From Psychroflexus curvus (GTDB lineage: Bacteria; Bacteroidota; Bacteroidia; Flavobacteriales; Flavobacteriaceae), in the NCBI RefSeq assembly GCF_020164585.1, contig NZ_JAIQZF010000003.1:310001-374000 (forward strand): a stretch of DNA of 64,000 nt. Reading direction: 5' to 3'. Position numbers and translations under genes: made by a program. Below, one piece after another: positions 1-8,518 of this stretch (its first letter is position 1; each line of letters starts with the position of its first letter). The notes below the pieces were generated by a model. It saw only the letters and a program-made list of their open reading frames with translations. It was not told the DNA's origin and did not search any database.

Positions 1-392
1 ATCTGATTGTTACCAATCCTACCGAAATGGGTTACAATGTGATTATCAATGAAATTCATATTGGATTGCTTTATAAAGATGAGGTTTTTCAGGATTTGAA
101 AACCGGTGATCGACTAAAGGGTATCGTTAAGAAGATAAGACCTGATAACAAGATTGATGTTTCCTTACAGCGTCCTGGCTACAGAGGTATAGAGCCTAAT
201 GCAGCTAAAGTTATGGAAATTTTGGAAGCTACTGAAGATGGCTTTTTACCACTCCATGATAAATCGAAACCTGAAATGATATATGATACCGTTCACCTTA
301 GCAAAAAAGCTTTCAAAAAGGCAATAGGGACGTTATATAAAGAGCGTCAAATTACTATTGAAAATGGGGTAGGGATATTCTTGAAGCAGTAA
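1..392 (+). CDS. CvfB-like S1-domain RNA-binding protein, C-terminal part
   Basis: The reading frame is open from the window edge, so the gene is 5'-truncated here and only about the last 130 residues are visible. The visible part begins in an S1-like fold (IVTNPTEMGYNVIIN, GLLYKDEVF), continues through a second S1-type strand region (GDRLKGIVKKIRPDNKIDVSLQ) and ends in a winged-helix segment (LSKKAFKKAIGTLYKE). This order matches the C-terminal half of the CvfB/YitL family, which binds RNA. The first in-frame ATG (position 27) is internal to the domain and not a start. The stop is 1 nt from the stop of the convergent next gene. Family assignment is fairly secure; the exact role in this organism is not known. 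Confidence 0.85.
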   Translation, partial: LIVTNPTEMGYNVIINEIHIGLLYKDEVFQDLKTGDRLKGIVKKIRPDNKIDVSLQRPGYRGIEPNAAKVMEILEATEDGFLPLHDKSKPEMIYDTVHLSKKAFKKAIGTLYKERQITIENGVGIFLKQ

Positions 393-393
393 T

Positions 394-900
394 TTATCTG
401 CTGATATAAAATACGGGCCTTGAACTTCTTCTATAGGGAGAGAGTTGATAAAACGGAGACATCCGATTGAACTTATCTCCCAAATCTTCGTAAGCAGAAT
501 TCTTTACGCGGTTAAGTTCAGAATAGATTGGCTGCTGATGATAAGAAGGAGCATAAGGTGAAGCTGATGAATTATCAAATTTTGGTTTGAATTTACTAAA
601 CATGGCTGATTGTCTTTCTACAAAAGAAAACTTTCGTTCTTGCCCCTGTTCTGCTCTGTATGCTTTTTTGTTAGCCGCTTCCACCATATTAATTTCAGCT
701 CGCTCTGCAAATCTATCCTTGAAAATATCAACTTCCGGGAGGTTAAATTCTCTTCCAAGTGCTGTTGTACTAAATGGATCCATATTGAAACTTAAGGACA
801 CAACTGGTCTAGCCTCAAACCTATCGAAATCGGTCTGGGCGGTCAATACAACACTATTGAAAACTAAAATAAAAACTATAAGAAGTTGAAATGATTTCAT
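394..900 (-). CDS. secreted protein of unknown function
   Basis: I do not recognise this 168-residue protein. Residues 1-21 form a signal peptide (a Lys near the start, a hydrophobic core LLIVFILVF, then a small-residue end LTAQ), so it is probably exported. The mature part is rich in Arg, Lys, Ser and Tyr, with an Arg/Ser-rich tail (YRRSSRPVFYISR) and no cysteine. The gene lies 19 nt downstream of kynA on the same strand and is probably co-transcribed with it, though a functional link to tryptophan breakdown is not evident. A weak promoter-like AATATTTG sits just upstream, inside the gap. Confidence 0.7.
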   Translation of the reverse strand: MKSFQLLIVFILVFNSVVLTAQTDFDRFEARPVVSLSFNMDPFSTTALGREFNLPEVDIFKDRFAERAEINMVEAANKKAYRAEQGQERKFSFVERQSAMFSKFKPKFDNSSASPYAPSYHQQPIYSELNRVKNSAYEDLGDKFNRMSPFYQLSPYRRSSRPVFYISR

Positions 901-919
901 ACGGTTAAACTAACAAATA

Positions 920-1822
920 TTATACCCAATCCAGAATTTCCTGATCTTTCCATAATTTTGGGAAGAAACTTCGCTGTTGATGTTTGGGATGCAAATATTT
1001 TTTCCAGGGCGAACCTCCTGTTGCTTCTTTGGTTTCACCTTTTTTATCAAGGTATTTTTCAGCGGTTTTTAAATGAGTTTTAGGCCATTCGACATTGTAT
1101 TGATGATCAAAATCTTTCATTCTGAAAATTAAATTGTCAGATGGATTTTCAAACTTTTGAAATTGTTCCCATAATGTATGATCTTTTATAGCAATGCTTA
1201 GGTCTTTAAAAGACTGTAGATATTTTTCTTCAAAAGCCTTTAAAGTATATGACGTTTTTCCTGTTTCCCTGTTGTAGCCAGCATCTCTCCAGTAGATGTT
1301 TTCAAAAATTTCATCAAGTGTTGGCTTTTTCGAAATTCTTTTTTGCCCTTCATTATTGACCAGGTTAAGCACTGGTGTGCACATCAGCTCTAAATATCGA
1401 AATTGTGCACTCTGGAAACCACTGGCAGGGGTTAAGGCCATTCGAAATTTATTGTAATCGTCGTAGTTCAAACCTTCAGTCATGACTTCAAAAGAGGTGA
1501 TGAGCATATCGGTATATCTGATGAGTCGTTTAAGTTTTTCAGCAAACTTTTTTTCTGAATTAAAATCTTTTAGTTCAACAAGCTGCTTTATCTCGTGAAT
1601 CATGAGTTTTAACGTCAGTTCTGTAATCTGATGATAAATGATAAATACAGTCTCATCTTTGAAGTTGGTTTTTGGCTTTTGCAAAGCTAAGAGGGTATCC
1701 ACTTCAATATAGTCCCAGTAGTTAAGTGGTTTTGTATAAAGAAGTCCTTTCAGATAGTTGTCAGCGTTCTCCCCCAGAGCTTCATACTTTTCTTCAAGTT
1801 GCTTCAAAAGCTCTTTGTTCAT
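920..1822 (-). CDS. kynA: tryptophan 2,3-dioxygenase
   Basis: This is a haem dioxygenase that opens the indole ring of L-tryptophan to N-formylkynurenine, the first step of the kynurenine route. The 300-residue length fits the family. The N-terminal part has the family pattern LNYWDYIEVDTLL followed by the helix YHQITELTLK, and the middle has FRYLELM, matching substrate- and haem-pocket helices of tryptophan dioxygenases. It is followed by a secreted protein of unknown function. A TAAATTTG box at 1839-1846 on the minus strand lies about 17 nt before the ATG. No other kynurenine gene is nearby. Confidence 0.92.
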   Translation of the reverse strand: MNKELLKQLEEKYEALGENADNYLKGLLYTKPLNYWDYIEVDTLLALQKPKTNFKDETVFIIYHQITELTLKLMIHEIKQLVELKDFNSEKKFAEKLKRLIRYTDMLITSFEVMTEGLNYDDYNKFRMALTPASGFQSAQFRYLELMCTPVLNLVNNEGQKRISKKPTLDEIFENIYWRDAGYNRETGKTSYTLKAFEEKYLQSFKDLSIAIKDHTLWEQFQKFENPSDNLIFRMKDFDHQYNVEWPKTHLKTAEKYLDKKGETKEATGGSPWKKYLHPKHQQRSFFPKLWKDQEILDWV

Positions 1823-1838
1823 TACTTAGAATTTTAGT

Positions 1839-1846
1839 CAAATTTA
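1839..1846 (-). promoter_or_regulatory. -7 promoter element of kynA
   Basis: On the minus strand the sequence reads TAAATTTG, an exact match to the Bacteroidota -7 consensus TAnnTTTG, placed 16 nt before the kynA ATG. No convincing -33 TTG was found at the usual distance. Confidence 0.5.
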
Positions 1847-1985
1847 TTAAAATAAGTTAAGTTCACGATAATAATAGTCGATTAATGAGACAATGACTTC
1901 TAACTTTTATCAACTTCAGAAGAAAAATAAATTCAAATATAAATTGAAGTTATAGTGATATGTTAATAAGGAATTTAATCGCTGA

Positions 1986-2013
1986 TTGAAACCCCAAAAA
2001 CTTATTACCTTTG
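1986..2013 (+). promoter_or_regulatory. promoter of trxB
   Basis: A -33 TTG at 1986-1988 is followed by a 17-nt spacer and a -7 box TACCTTTG at 2006-2013. This matches the Bacteroidota housekeeping sigma consensus. The ATG of trxB is 16 nt after the box. Confidence 0.7.
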
Positions 2014-2029
2014 TAGAAATTTTAAAATT

Positions 2030-3013
2030 ATGTCAGATAGTATTGAACGTATAAAATGTCTTATCATAGGTTCTGGTCCAGCTGGTTACACAGCTGCCAT
2101 TTATGCCGCGAGAGCAGATATGAACCCAGTAGTTTATACAGGTATGGAACCAGGTGGGCAACTTACGACGACTACAGAAGTCGATAATTTCCCCGGTTAT
2201 CCAAATGGAATCGATGGACCACAAATGATGGTAGAGCTTCAGCAACAGGCAGAGCGTTTTGGGACCGATGTCCGTATAGGTATGGTGACCAAAGTGGAAT
2301 TGTCTGATAAATTAGGTGGTATTCATAAAGCACAAATCGATAATAAAACGTGGGTAGAAGCCAGAACAGTGATTATTTCTACAGGCGCTTCTGCAAAATA
2401 TCTTGGAATTCCTAGTGAACAAAAATTAAGAGGTGGAGGTGTTTCTGCCTGTGCCGTTTGCGACGGTTTTTTCTACAAAGGACAAGATGTAGCAATCGTT
2501 GGTGGTGGAGACACGGCCTGTGAAGAGGCTACCTACCTTGCTAATATTTGTACAAAAGTAACGATGCTGGTAAGAAAAGGCGAGATGAAAGCTTCTAAAG
2601 CTATGCAGCGCCGTGTAGAAAATACCAAAAATATCGATCTGCGTTATCACAGTGAAGTAGATGAAGTTTTAGGTGAACAAGTTGTTGAAGGCTTAAGGAT
2701 AATAAATAATCAGACTGGCGAAAAAGAAGAAATTAAAATTACGGGTTTGTTTATAGCCATCGGGCATAAGCCTAATACAGATATCTTCAAACCGTATTTA
2801 GATATGGATGAGGTGGGCTATATCATCACTAAACCAAAAACAACAAATACCAACTATCCAGGCGTTTTTGCGTGTGGGGATTCTCAAGACAAAGTTTATC
2901 GCCAAGCAATCACCGCAGCAGGAACAGGATGTATGTCAGCTTTGGATGCCGAGCGTTACTTAGCAAGTTTAGAGACGACAGAGCGATCTGAACCTCAGGC
3001 TGCATTAAACTAG
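2030..3013 (+). CDS. trxB: thioredoxin-disulfide reductase
   Basis: This FAD enzyme uses NADPH to reduce thioredoxin in the cytoplasm. The 327-residue protein has the FAD-binding GSGPAGYTAA near residues 14-23, the redox pair CAVC at residues 141-144, an NADPH-binding GGGDTACEEA in the middle and the C-terminal FAD motif GVFACGD. These are the standard features of low-molecular-weight thioredoxin reductases. It is a single-gene unit with its own promoter and a hairpin terminator right after the stop. The terminator lies inside the 3' end of the convergent aroB gene. Confidence 0.96.
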   Translation: MSDSIERIKCLIIGSGPAGYTAAIYAARADMNPVVYTGMEPGGQLTTTTEVDNFPGYPNGIDGPQMMVELQQQAERFGTDVRIGMVTKVELSDKLGGIHKAQIDNKTWVEARTVIISTGASAKYLGIPSEQKLRGGGVSACAVCDGFFYKGQDVAIVGGGDTACEEATYLANICTKVTMLVRKGEMKASKAMQRRVENTKNIDLRYHSEVDEVLGEQVVEGLRIINNQTGEKEEIKITGLFIAIGHKPNTDIFKPYLDMDEVGYIITKPKTTNTNYPGVFACGDSQDKVYRQAITAAGTGCMSALDAERYLASLETTERSEPQAALN

Positions 3014-3028
3014 CTTAAACAATTTAAC

Positions 3029-4105
3029 TTACTTACTAAGGCTTTTGTAATACGCAAAAGCCTTTTTTATTTGCTCATCGCTCACTTTACAATTTATTTT
3101 TGGCTGTCCAAAATCCTCTAAAAGCACAAAATTAATATTACCAGAAGAATTCTTTTTATCATGCTTCAGATAAGTTTTGAGGTTTGTAATATCCTCTTTT
3201 GAGAAGTCTACAGATTTGAAATAGGTGCTTATAATCTGACTTGCTTCATCGCATTTATCCTCTTTAAACTGAAGCACTTCAACTGAAAGTTTTAAGGCTA
3301 GAATCATGCCTATAGCCACGGCCTCTCCATGGAGTAATTTGGTTTTGGTTGCAGATTCCATATGGTAAGATTCTATGGCATGACCTAAAGTGTGCCCGAA
3401 ATTAAGCGCCATCCTTAATCCTTCTTCAAACGGATCTTCTTCAGCTATTTTTGTTTTGATTTGAATAGAATCACGAATCAGTTCCGGCAACTTATCGACT
3501 TGAAACTGAGATAAATCCTCGAAAGCAAAGAAGTTGTTTACGTTGGCGATAAGTCCGTGTTTCAACATTTCGGCTAGTCCACTTCTCATCTCTTCAGGAG
3601 GTAAGGTAGAGAGGTAACCCACATCAACTAAGACCAGTTTAGGTGGTCTTATCACACCAATCTGATTTTTCAGACTATCTAAATTCACTCCATTTTTTCC
3701 TCCAATTGCAGCATCAACCATTCCTAAAAGGGTAGTGGGGACGTGAACAAAATCGATTCCTCTTTTAAAACATGAGGCTGCATAGCCGCCAATATCGGTT
3801 ACAATACCACCACCAAGATTAATCAACAGAGACTTTCTATCGGCACCAGTTTCGGAAAGTGTTTTCCAGATTGCATTACAGGTTGAGATGGTTTTGTGCT
3901 CCTCGCCAGGTTCAATTTCAATCCATTCAATTCTGACTTCAGCTTCAATTTTTTCTGAAAGAAATCTGGAACAAAATTCCTGAGTATTGGAATCCACCAA
4001 AATGTAGATGGAAGAATAAGATTTATTTTTTATCAGTTCATTGAGTTCCAGATAAGCTTGTTCCTGAAATGCAATTTTATAGGTATTCAGTTCTATGCTG
4101 TTCAT
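3029..4105 (-). CDS. aroB: 3-dehydroquinate synthase
   Basis: AroB converts DAHP to 3-dehydroquinate, the second step of the shikimate pathway, using NAD+ and a divalent metal. The 358-residue protein has the nucleotide-binding NLGGGIVTDIGGYAAS, the glycine-rich IGGKNGVN and the metal-binding histidine motifs LNFGHTLGHAIE and LHGEAVAIGM, all in the expected order. Its C-terminal codons hold the terminator of the convergent trxB. A minus-strand TATTTTTG at 4153-4160 is the likely promoter element, back to back with the proline dehydrogenase promoter. Other chorismate-pathway genes in this window are at 21.7, 25.5 and 28.6 kb. Confidence 0.96.
   Translation of the reverse strand: MNSIELNTYKIAFQEQAYLELNELIKNKSYSSIYILVDSNTQEFCSRFLSEKIEAEVRIEWIEIEPGEEHKTISTCNAIWKTLSETGADRKSLLINLGGGIVTDIGGYAASCFKRGIDFVHVPTTLLGMVDAAIGGKNGVNLDSLKNQIGVIRPPKLVLVDVGYLSTLPPEEMRSGLAEMLKHGLIANVNNFFAFEDLSQFQVDKLPELIRDSIQIKTKIAEEDPFEEGLRMALNFGHTLGHAIESYHMESATKTKLLHGEAVAIGMILALKLSVEVLQFKEDKCDEASQIISTYFKSVDFSKEDITNLKTYLKHDKKNSSGNINFVLLEDFGQPKINCKVSDEQIKKAFAYYKSLSK
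3038..3070 (+). terminator. rho-independent terminator of trxB, inside the aroB 3' end
   Basis: A 10-bp perfect stem, AAGGCTTTTG (3038-3047) with CAAAAGCCTT (3055-3064), has a 7-nt loop and runs into a T tract. It starts 24 nt after the trxB stop and lies wholly within the last codons of aroB, so the same bases also encode the AroB C-terminus. Confidence 0.8.
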
Positions 4106-4152
4106 CTTTAAAAGCTTTGTTAATATTATTAAAATTGGTTGTAAAACAAGAG

Positions 4153-4160
4153 CAAAAATA
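4153..4160 (-). promoter_or_regulatory. -7 promoter element of aroB
   Basis: The minus strand reads TATTTTTG, fitting TAnnTTTG, about 47 nt before the aroB ATG in the 93-nt divergent gap. A near-consensus TATATTTA on the plus strand at 4174-4181 is the probable counterpart for the proline dehydrogenase gene. Confidence 0.45.
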
Positions 4161-4198
4161 AGGCATCAATACCTATATTTAGCCACAATTTCCAAACT

Positions 4199-5392
4199 AT
4201 GATCGATACTAAAATATTTAATGATACCAAGCACGCTTTTGTCTTAAAATCTGAAAAAGATCTTAAACGATCTTTATTTCTTTTTTCTATGATGAATATC
4301 CCTTATTTTGTTCCTGTTTCAACTGCAGCTACCAATCTGGCTCTCAATTTGAAACTACCCATAGAACCTATAGTGAGGGAAACAATTTTTAAGCAATTTT
4401 GTGGAGGAGAAACTCAGGATGATTGTATGCCTCTGGTAAAAAAAATGCATAAAGAAAATGTTTACAGCGTTTTAGATTACTCTGTAGAGGGCAAGGAAAA
4501 TGAGAAAGAATTCGACAAAGCGGCTGATACTAAAATCGAAATTATAAAGTATGCAGCAAGTGCAAAAGAAATCCCGTTTGCTGTCGCTAAACCAACAGGT
4601 TTGGGACGTTTTGACATTTGGGAGAAAGTCACTGCCAACGATACCTTAACCGATGAAGAACAGGAAGAGTGGGAAAGAATTAAAGTTAGATTTGAAAGAG
4701 TTTGTCAGGTAGCCTATGACTATGATATTAGATTGCTCATAGATGCTGAAGAAACCTGGATGCAGGACGCTGCAGACAACTTTATCGAAGACATGATGAG
4801 AAAATTCAATAAAGAAAAGGCCATCATCTTCAATACTTTACAATGCTATCGATGGGATAGATTGTCTTATGTGAAAGCAATTCACGAAAGAGCTAAAAAA
4901 GAAGGTTTTAAACTTGGTTTTAAGACTGTACGTGGAGCTTATATGGAAAAGGAAAATGCCAGAGCAAAAAGGCATGGATATCAAACGCCTATTTGCGAAG
5001 ATAAAGAAGCGACAGATGTGAATTTCAACGCTGTTATGTGTTACATCATAGATAATATCGACGATATTTCTCAATTTATTGGAACACATAATGAGGTAAG
5101 TACGTATATGGCTTTACAATTGATGAGTCAAAAGGACTTGTATTTATCGGATGATAGAATTTGGTTTGGACAACTGTATGGAATGAGTGATCATATCAGT
5201 TTTAATTTAGGAAGAGTAAATTCTAATGCCATCAAACTTTTACCCTTTGGCCCAATTAAAGATGTTATACCCTATCTCATAAGAAGGGCTCAGGAAAATT
5301 CTTCGGTACAGGGTCAAACAGGTAGAGAATTAGCCTTGCTGAGAGAAGAAAAGCAAAGAAGAGACGGACAGTATGTAAAACGTGTTGAGTAA
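4199..5392 (+). CDS. proline dehydrogenase
   Basis: This is a monofunctional FAD-dependent proline dehydrogenase that oxidises proline to pyrroline-5-carboxylate. The 397-residue protein shows the barrel motifs LLIDAEETW, FKTVRGAYMEKE and GTHNE, and ends with the substrate-binding helix YLIRRAQENSS. It is of stand-alone size, not the large PutA fusion, and no P5C dehydrogenase is nearby. It is followed at once by a DinB-like gene. Assignment is by family motifs; substrate specificity is inferred. Confidence 0.93.
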   Translation: MIDTKIFNDTKHAFVLKSEKDLKRSLFLFSMMNIPYFVPVSTAATNLALNLKLPIEPIVRETIFKQFCGGETQDDCMPLVKKMHKENVYSVLDYSVEGKENEKEFDKAADTKIEIIKYAASAKEIPFAVAKPTGLGRFDIWEKVTANDTLTDEEQEEWERIKVRFERVCQVAYDYDIRLLIDAEETWMQDAADNFIEDMMRKFNKEKAIIFNTLQCYRWDRLSYVKAIHERAKKEGFKLGFKTVRGAYMEKENARAKRHGYQTPICEDKEATDVNFNAVMCYIIDNIDDISQFIGTHNEVSTYMALQLMSQKDLYLSDDRIWFGQLYGMSDHISFNLGRVNSNAIKLLPFGPIKDVIPYLIRRAQENSSVQGQTGRELALLREEKQRRDGQYVKRVE

Positions 5393-5396
5393 CAGG

Positions 5397-5912
5397 ATGA
5401 CAAAAGCTGAGATTACACCGAAAGAATTTAAAGAGTATTACAAGCTATATCTTGATAGGGTACCGTCTACGACAACCCTTTTTGAAGCTCTTGAGCAACA
5501 AGATGAACTGATACGGTTTTTCAAATCTATTCCGAAGGAAAAGCATGATTTTCGTTATGCTCCAGAGAAATGGACACCAAGACAGATTTTGCAACACCTT
5601 TTAGATACCGAACGTATTTTTATGAATCGGGCTTTGAGATTTGCACGTGAAGATTATACTGAATTGCCTGGATATGATGAAAATCATTATGCAGAGCATT
5701 GCTATTCCAACTCGCGTACTATTGCAGATATGTTGGAAGAATTTAAAGTTATAAGAACTTCTAGCATATACCTTTACAAAAGTTTTGATGCGCGAGTTTT
5801 ACTCAATGTAGGCATCGCAAGTGGAGGTCCGTTTTCTGTAAGAGTGATTCCTTTTATAGTAAGCGGGCATCAAAAACACCACATACACATCATCAAGGAA
5901 CGTTACCTTTAA
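5397..5912 (+). CDS. DinB-like metal-dependent hydrolase/transferase fold protein
   Basis: The protein belongs to the DinB/YfiT four-helix-bundle superfamily. It carries the histidines that bind a divalent metal in that fold: one in LQHLLDTERIF and others in the C-terminal GHQKHHIHIIKE. The reaction cannot be told from sequence. I take the ATG at 5397, 4 nt after the proline dehydrogenase stop, giving 171 residues. A GTG at 5382 would overlap the upstream gene and add only five residues. It is probably co-transcribed with the proline dehydrogenase gene and leads into xseAB. Confidence 0.85.
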   Translation: MTKAEITPKEFKEYYKLYLDRVPSTTTLFEALEQQDELIRFFKSIPKEKHDFRYAPEKWTPRQILQHLLDTERIFMNRALRFAREDYTELPGYDENHYAEHCYSNSRTIADMLEEFKVIRTSSIYLYKSFDARVLLNVGIASGGPFSVRVIPFIVSGHQKHHIHIIKERYL

Positions 5913-5921
5913 AATTTAAAA

Positions 5922-7322
5922 ATGTCTTCATCTAAGGCAACTTCTGTATTTACACTTTTGGACATTGGCAGAAGTCTGCAGAGGATGATTTCTACGCATT
6001 ACAACAAGCCGTATTGGATCAAAACTGAGATTGCCAAACTCAATGCATATACCAAAAGCGGACATTGCTATCCAGATCTTGTCGAAAAGCAAAATGGACA
6101 AGTTTTAGCTCAAATGCGAGCCATTATTTGGTCAGATACCTTTAAAACCATTTCCAAACAGTTTGAAGATATGACCAAAAAGCCCATTTCCGAGGGCATG
6201 ACGGTTTTGCTTCTCGCCAAAGTCAACTACCATCCCAACTATGGATTTTCTTTAACCATTCTAGATATCGATGCCAGTTTTACGCTTGGTGAAATGGCAA
6301 AAGAGAAATTGGAAAACCTGAAGCGACTCAAAGCAGAAGGAATTTTCGATCTGAATAAATCCCTCACTCTTCCAAAAGTCCCACAACGCCTAGCTGTTAT
6401 TTCTGTCAATACCAGTAAAGGCTATCAGGACTTTATGAATATTATTGCCAAAAGTCATTCGCAATTCAACTTTAAAATTGAACTATTTCCTGCTTTGTTA
6501 CAGGGCGACAAAGCCATAACTTCCATAGCGGAAGCTTTGGAAAATATTGAAAATAGACGAAAAGAATTTGATGCGGTTACCATCATCAGAGGAGGGGGAG
6601 GAGATGTTGGTCTCAGTTGCTACGATAGCTTCGTGCTTGCGTCTAAAGTGGCGAGATTTCCTTTGCCAGTGGTTTCTGGAATTGGCCATTCTACCAACGA
6701 AACCCTGGTAGAAATGGTCACTTTTACCAATAAAATCACACCTACAGATGTGGCTTATTTTTTCATAAAAGCATTTCAGGACTGCCTGGACGAGCTTCAT
6801 AACCTCGATACAAAATTTTCAAGTTTAGTGAAATTAAAACTGAAAGAAGAGCAGCAAGAATTAAAACATATTCATCATGATTTCAAAACTCAGGTAAATG
6901 CTCTCCTTCAAAATCACAATTATCAGCTGAAAGAACAGCGGCAACGCATAAAATCAACAATGCCCTCATTAATAAGAAGCAGATTTGATTATTTGCAGAA
7001 TGCCAGCCAACGCTTAGGATGGCTGACACAACAGCATTTTCAAAATCAGAGACAAGATTTACTTCAATTATCTAAGATTTTAAAGAAAGTAGGAAAAAGT
7101 AAAATCGAACACCAGCATCAGCACCTCAGCTACTTATCATCCACACTCAATTTGCTCTCGCCAGAACGACTACTTAAGCGTGGTTATACATTGAATTTGG
7201 TTAACGATAGAATTATAAAATCGGCGACAGAACTTAAGCCAGGTGATCGATTAAAGACGGTGTTTAGCGATGGATATGCTGAAAGTAACGTTGTCAAAAT
7301 AGAACCCGATGAAGAAAACTGA
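5922..7322 (+). CDS. xseA: exodeoxyribonuclease VII large subunit
   Basis: XseA is the catalytic subunit of exonuclease VII, which degrades single-stranded DNA. The 466 residues hold an N-terminal OB fold (WIKTEIAKLNAY, GHCYPDLVEK), a catalytic region around residues 130-310 with TIIRGGGGD and SGIGHSTNETL, and a long helical coiled-coil region, ending with a short strand region GDRLKTVFSDG. The catalytic motifs differ from the E. coli forms (GIGHSTNE in place of VGHETD), as expected for this phylum. It overlaps xseB by 14 nt, which implies coupled translation of the two subunits. Confidence 0.93.
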   Translation: MSSSKATSVFTLLDIGRSLQRMISTHYNKPYWIKTEIAKLNAYTKSGHCYPDLVEKQNGQVLAQMRAIIWSDTFKTISKQFEDMTKKPISEGMTVLLLAKVNYHPNYGFSLTILDIDASFTLGEMAKEKLENLKRLKAEGIFDLNKSLTLPKVPQRLAVISVNTSKGYQDFMNIIAKSHSQFNFKIELFPALLQGDKAITSIAEALENIENRRKEFDAVTIIRGGGGDVGLSCYDSFVLASKVARFPLPVVSGIGHSTNETLVEMVTFTNKITPTDVAYFFIKAFQDCLDELHNLDTKFSSLVKLKLKEEQQELKHIHHDFKTQVNALLQNHNYQLKEQRQRIKSTMPSLIRSRFDYLQNASQRLGWLTQQHFQNQRQDLLQLSKILKKVGKSKIEHQHQHLSYLSSTLNLLSPERLLKRGYTLNLVNDRIIKSATELKPGDRLKTVFSDGYAESNVVKIEPDEEN

Positions 7323-7515
7323 AAGCTACGAAAGCGCCCTGCAAGAGCTCAAAACCATAGTATCAGACATAGAAAACGATTCTGTTTCTGTAGATGAACT
7401 GACCTTAAAAGTAAAAAGAGCTTCAGAATTAATCAAATTTTGTAAAACCATCTTAACCAAAACCGAGACAGATGTGAACTCAGCTTTGGACGATATGGTA
7501 GACCTTAATGAATAA
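7309..7515 (+). CDS. xseB: exodeoxyribonuclease VII small subunit
   Basis: This 68-residue helical protein is the small subunit of exonuclease VII. It has the family pattern SYESALQELKTIVSDIEN and a leucine-rich second helix. The start lies inside the end of xseA, so translation is probably coupled. A short inverted repeat (7500-7507 with 7522-7529) covers its stop region but lacks a T tract and is not called as a terminator. Confidence 0.92.
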   Translation: MKKTESYESALQELKTIVSDIENDSVSVDELTLKVKRASELIKFCKTILTKTETDVNSALDDMVDLNE

Positions 7516-7570
7516 AATCAATAAGGTCTTAAAAGTTATCGTTATTTAACCCATGATTTAAATCCTGAGT

Positions 7571-8389
7571 TTAAAACTGATTAATGGTTTTTCTAATACT
7601 CACCAGGCGCGTTAAAAGCCCTTCCAGTAATTCCAAATCCAGCATATTGGCAGCATCGCTTTTGGCTTCGCTGGGGTTGAAGTGTGTTTCTATAAACAAC
7701 CCATCTACATTATTCACAATACCTGCTCTGGCAATGGTTTCTATCATTTCTGGTCGACCACCAGTTACACCGGAAGACTGGTTGGGTTGTTGTAATGAAT
7801 GTGTGACGTCTAGAACAGTAGACCCATAACGTCTCATAGTAGGAATTCCTCTAAAATCGACTATCAAATCCTGGTAGCCAAACATGGTGCCTCGATCTGT
7901 GATCATAACCTTATCGTTTCCGGAATCTTTTATTTTCTGGGCAGCATGCTGCATGCTCTCAGGACTCATAAATTGCCCTTTTTTAAGATTGACAACCTTT
8001 CCTGTTTCTGCAGCAGCAACGAGTAAATCGGTTTGTCTTACCAGGAATGCCGGAATTTGAAGCACATCCACATAAGCTGCAGCCATCGCAGCATCGCTTT
8101 CCTGGTGAATATCTGTGACCGTTGGAACATCAAAGGTTTCACTAACTTTCCTGAGTATCTTCAAAGCTTTTTCATCACCTATTCCTGTAAAACTGTCGAT
8201 TCTACTTCGGTTAGCTTTTTTGAAAGAGCCTTTAAACACGAAAGGAATTTCGAGTTTATCAGTGATTTTCAAAATGCGCTCAGCAATTTTTAAAGCCATG
8301 TCTTCACTTTCTATGGCGCACGGACCAGCCAAAAGAAAGAAGTTAGAAGAATCGGTATGTTTTAGTTTTGGAATATGTTTTAAATCCAT
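7571..8389 (-). CDS. kdsA: 3-deoxy-8-phosphooctulonate synthase (KDO-8-P synthase)
   Basis: KdsA condenses phosphoenolpyruvate and arabinose 5-phosphate to KDO 8-phosphate for lipopolysaccharide. The 272-residue barrel has LLAGPCAIES, FKGSFKKANRS, LKKGQFMSPE and the C-terminal FIETHFNPSEAKSD. The family has metal-free (Asn) and metal-dependent (Cys) classes. Cys24 in AGPC points to the metal-dependent class. KdsC, which removes the phosphate, is encoded at 16.7 kb. A minus-strand TATCTTTG at 8404-8411 lies 14 nt before the ATG. Confidence 0.95.
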   Translation of the reverse strand: MDLKHIPKLKHTDSSNFFLLAGPCAIESEDMALKIAERILKITDKLEIPFVFKGSFKKANRSRIDSFTGIGDEKALKILRKVSETFDVPTVTDIHQESDAAMAAAYVDVLQIPAFLVRQTDLLVAAAETGKVVNLKKGQFMSPESMQHAAQKIKDSGNDKVMITDRGTMFGYQDLIVDFRGIPTMRRYGSTVLDVTHSLQQPNQSSGVTGGRPEMIETIARAGIVNNVDGLFIETHFNPSEAKSDAANMLDLELLEGLLTRLVSIRKTINQF

Positions 8390-8403
8390 TTTGTTTTTTT
8401 TTT

Positions 8404-8411
8404 CAAAGATA
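8404..8411 (-). promoter_or_regulatory. -7 promoter element of kdsA
   Basis: The minus strand reads TATCTTTG, an exact TAnnTTTG match, 14 nt upstream of the kdsA ATG. A similar plus-strand box (TACCTTTA, 8479-8486) could serve the divergent DUF2911 gene. Confidence 0.5.
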
Positions 8412-8518
8412 AGGATTTCGGAGAGGTTTCTTAACGCGTATTTTTTAAGATGAAGTATTTTAGAAGTGCTTATTTCATTACCTTTAAGAAATAAAAATTA
8501 ATTTTAAATAAATTCATC

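Noticed and set aside
7500-7529. Inverted repeat at the end of xseB as a terminator
   Set aside because: The 8-bp stem has a 14-nt loop and no T tract.
7571-8389. A second DAHP synthase instead of KdsA
   Set aside because: The two families share the AGPC motif, but LKKGQFMSPE and the C-terminal FIETHFNPSEAKSD are KDO-8-P synthase marks.
8115-8453. Open frames on the plus strand opposite kdsA
   Set aside because: No family features, no promoter, and they lie wholly in a well-supported gene.
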